A stretch of 64,000 nucleotides of DNA from Xenorhabdus griffiniae (GTDB lineage: Bacteria > Pseudomonadota > Gammaproteobacteria > Enterobacterales > Enterobacteriaceae), in assembly GCF_037265215.1 (NCBI RefSeq), contig NZ_CP147737.1:992001-1056000 (forward strand). The letters are read 5' to 3'. Shown piece after piece: positions 62,069 to 64,000 of this stretch. A model generated the notes under the pieces. It did no database searches. It had not been told where the DNA came from and saw nothing but the letters and a program-made list of their open reading frames with translations. Each line of letters begins with the position of its first letter. The stretch's first letter is position 1. The position numbers and the translations under genes were made by a program.

Positions 62069-63148
62069 CTATCTCATCACAGTCAAGCGTTTATGTTCCC
62101 CACCTAACCCCATGCCTAGGTAGGTAGATAGCTCATTCTCTAGCATGTGAAGAGTGTTATGAATATCTTGGCCTATATATTCCATCGTAGAAGACAAACT
62201 TCGATGCCCCAACACATTCTTTGTCAAATGCATATTACGGTCAGGGCTACGCATTAATGTGGTTGCTAACGTATGACGAAAGCGGTGTGGGCTAACTGGA
62301 AAACCACATTCCGTAGAAAAACGCCGAAAGAATGATTTCACAGGTTGGCTATCAATCATTTTTGCTCTATCTACTTCTCTATCTGATAACCGATGTACAT
62401 TGAAAAATATGTCATTAGGAGTAGCTCCTCTTAATACCATTTCATTTAACAAATTTTGCAATAGTGGTTTCAGTGGGCTTAATAAAGCTACTTGGTGCTC
62501 ACAATGGTTTTTACTACTTTCGCTCCGTAAGAAAATGGCATTTTCTTCAAAATCAATATCTTTGATCCGAATATGAACTAATTGGTTTAAACGTATACCC
62601 GTTAATCTAAATGTTTCCATTACAACAATCCAAAATCGTGTCGGGTATAATGCACAACAGCGATAAGTAGCTTGCTGTGCTGATAATTCCTTCTCTAGTT
62701 GCGTAAACCTTTCAAAAACACGATACATAGTACGAAGCTGTGCTTCTGTAAAAACTTTCTTCCTTTTTATCCCTGGTTCAACCTGGCTATCAAAAAACGG
62801 GTTATCTTTACTTGTTTCAGATAACAAACCTTTTTTTATCCAAAAGCTATATAGCACTTGCATATGTCTAGCTTTTGTATTCCAAGTTCTTTCTGCCACA
62901 CCTCTAATATTTAACTCATGCCTACGCCAACGCAAAACATGTTTATGAGTTACTTCTTCTGTGTTTATTTGTATATTTTCTATTCCCCTTAAATACTTAA
63001 GAAATAGTCTAACCACCTTACGATACGTTTTTTCTGTATCTGGGCGCAGAACCTTTGAGTAAAAATACTCATCCAATAGCTCATACCAAATAGGATCATC
63101 TTTTTCTTGCTTTAAAGACATTTGTTTTTTCATAAGGAATACTTCCAT
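62069..63148 (-). CDS. Tyrosine recombinase (integrase) of an island or conjugative element
   Basis: 359 residues. N-terminal SAM-like core-binding domain (about 20-115) and catalytic domain with the tyrosine-recombinase residues: Arg186 (FRLTGIRLNQL), His288 and Arg291 (SPHRFRHTLAT), His315 (NVLGHRSLSST) and Tyr324 (TMEYIG). It cuts and joins DNA at att sites. It lies 218 bases from tRNA-Phe with its 3' end towards the tRNA, and is preceded by the traI gene. A later start at 63133 is equally possible (GGAAG seven bases upstream). Confidence 0.9.
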   Translation of the reverse strand: MEVFLMKKQMSLKQEKDDPIWYELLDEYFYSKVLRPDTEKTYRKVVRLFLKYLRGIENIQINTEEVTHKHVLRWRRHELNIRGVAERTWNTKARHMQVLYSFWIKKGLLSETSKDNPFFDSQVEPGIKRKKVFTEAQLRTMYRVFERFTQLEKELSAQQATYRCCALYPTRFWIVVMETFRLTGIRLNQLVHIRIKDIDFEENAIFLRSESSKNHCEHQVALLSPLKPLLQNLLNEMVLRGATPNDIFFNVHRLSDREVDRAKMIDSQPVKSFFRRFSTECGFPVSPHRFRHTLATTLMRSPDRNMHLTKNVLGHRSLSSTMEYIGQDIHNTLHMLENELSTYLGMGLGGEHKRLTVMR

Positions 63149-63178
63149 ATTCTTTTTTGTTCAATAATTTTCTTAGTA

Positions 63179-64000
63179 TCATTCTGAGGAAAAATCGACG
63201 AAGAGACTGTCTGAAGGGGTGAATTTAGAAAAAATCAAACTCATCTTCACTAAATATCCGCTAGCACGTAAAAATTTATTATTTTTACACACTTCCTCTG
63301 TAACAGGAACTGGATATATTTTGCATGTGTAATGGCGTTTTCTTTTGTTTCCCTTCTTTTCGACTCTATGCACATTCAATGACTCGAATGCAGATAATAA
63401 TTGCTTATGATCGATTTCTAATTCTGGGTGTTGGCGCAAAAAAAGAAAAAAGATTGCTGGGGTTTGTAAAAATACAAACCCTGCAACGCAATGTACTTTT
63501 GCGCTAGCAGTGTTGTACTCAATTTTTTCAGCCTGCAACCCTTGTTTAAGCCATTGCCAAAATTTGACCTTCAATGGTTCATTTTTTCCTTGTTCTTGTC
63601 CGTCCATCCTTATGTGTGCTTCCTCTGTGTCCTTTTCCTCTCTCCTTTTAAGAAACACATTTTCTTCTATAATTTCAACTGATTTATTTTCAGCAAGTGA
63701 ATTATTTCTAATTTTACTTCCACCATTGAGTAATTCATGCTCAACATGTTGATTTTTCAAACTATTTAATGGTGAACTATCAACACAGTTGTCTTGCTCT
63801 TTTTGTGCTACTTCTTCTTCTTTTATGTCTAAAAGCGACATTGCTGTTTTTAAATCATCACTAATAGCTTCTTTTGTGTTCACTACAAAAGCAGTTTCTG
63901 ATAGTTCCTCTTTTTGGGACGTAGTTTCACTAAATGCACTTTTTAGTGACACTATATCTAAACTCTGCGTTTCTTCTTGAATTTCTTTTGCATCACTCTG
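63179..64000 (-). CDS. traI: MobH-type conjugative relaxase TraI, C-terminal part (cut by the window edge)
   Basis: The frame is open through base 64000, so the gene continues beyond the right edge; the apparent GTG/ATG at 63952 is internal. The Glu/Asn-rich linker is followed by the TraI_2 C-terminal domain: VKFWQWLKQGLQAEKIEYNT, AKVHCVAGFVFLQTPAIFFL and HKQLLSAFESLNVH. MobH relaxases nick the transfer origin of ICEs such as SXT/R391 and the SPI-7/PAGI type. The catalytic part lies outside the window. It is followed directly by the integrase gene. Confidence 0.75.
   Translation of the reverse strand, partial: QSDAKEIQEETQSLDIVSLKSAFSETTSQKEELSETAFVVNTKEAISDDLKTAMSLLDIKEEEVAQKEQDNCVDSSPLNSLKNQHVEHELLNGGSKIRNNSLAENKSVEIIEENVFLKRREEKDTEEAHIRMDGQEQGKNEPLKVKFWQWLKQGLQAEKIEYNTASAKVHCVAGFVFLQTPAIFFLFLRQHPELEIDHKQLLSAFESLNVHRVEKKGNKRKRHYTCKIYPVPVTEEVCKNNKFLRASGYLVKMSLIFSKFTPSDSLFVDFSSE

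Overview
This 64 kb window is bacterial chromosome from an enterobacterium of the Morganellaceae. It is most likely Xenorhabdus or a very close relative. The evidence is the mrx-type (MR/P-like) fimbrial operon whose major pilin has the Xenorhabdus MrxA signal region, moderate A+T content, enterobacterial gene order (dnaJ...nhaAR-rpsT-ribF-ileS-lspA-fkpB-ispH-...-dapB-carAB; rsmC/holD-rimI-prfC-osmY-yjjU-yjjV-deo; efp/epmB-yjeI-groEL-groES-fxsA-aspA-dcuA-dsbD-yjdC), and at least seven copies of a ~105 bp imperfect palindromic repeat.

Layout. 1-10.2 kb is core: the 3' end of dnaJ, an EamA transporter, the Na+/H+ antiporter nhaA and its regulator nhaR, rpsT, ribF, ileS-lspA-fkpB-ispH. 10.2-15.7 kb is an accessory patch lying where other enterics have rihC or nothing between ispH and dapB. 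It holds a truncated flavin monooxygenase, a TetA-like MFS pump, two small ORFs (one Cys-rich and interrupted), an MFS remnant, an IS982 remnant, and two tandem GNAT-like paralogs with a shared N-terminal leader. 15.7-21.4 kb is dapB and carAB with an arginine-box promoter. 21.5-27.9 kb is a fimbrial operon on the minus strand: pilin, usher, chaperone, minor pilin, MrpH-like tip adhesin and an MrpJ-like regulator. 28.8-34.7 kb is a nupC-deoC-deoA-deoB-deoD nucleoside operon driven by a promoter with two CRP sites spaced as in E. coli deoP2. 34.9-42.3 kb is yjjV, yjjU, a one-BON OsmY protein, prfC, a HicA-like/HTH gene pair occupying the yjjG position, rimI, holD and rsmC. Two tRNA-Leu(CAG) genes follow.

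43-50.4 kb is accessory: a GNAT, an amine-oxidation cluster (PuuB-like FAD oxidase, cupin, FeaB-like aldehyde dehydrogenase), a nucleoside hydrolase, a TauE/SafE permease, and a divergent pair of small regulators. One of these, at 49778-50017, looks like a restriction-modification controller (C) protein with canonical C-box operators but no restriction-modification genes in view. 50.4-61.7 kb is core again: gdx (sugE) behind a two-hairpin guanidine-II (mini-ykkC) riboswitch, efp and epmB, groESL with a sigma-32 promoter, fxsA, aspA, dcuA, dsbD, yjdC. A tRNA-Phe gene at 61.78 kb is followed by a tyrosine integrase and the C-terminal part of a MobH-type TraI relaxase that runs off the right edge. 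I read this as the boundary of an integrative conjugative element or genomic island.

The best candidates for undescribed biology are the orphan C-protein circuit, the tandem leader-bearing GNAT paralogs, the small-ORF/MFS/monooxygenase locus, the HicA-like/HTH pair, the relocated deoP2-type promoter in front of nupC, and the repeat family.
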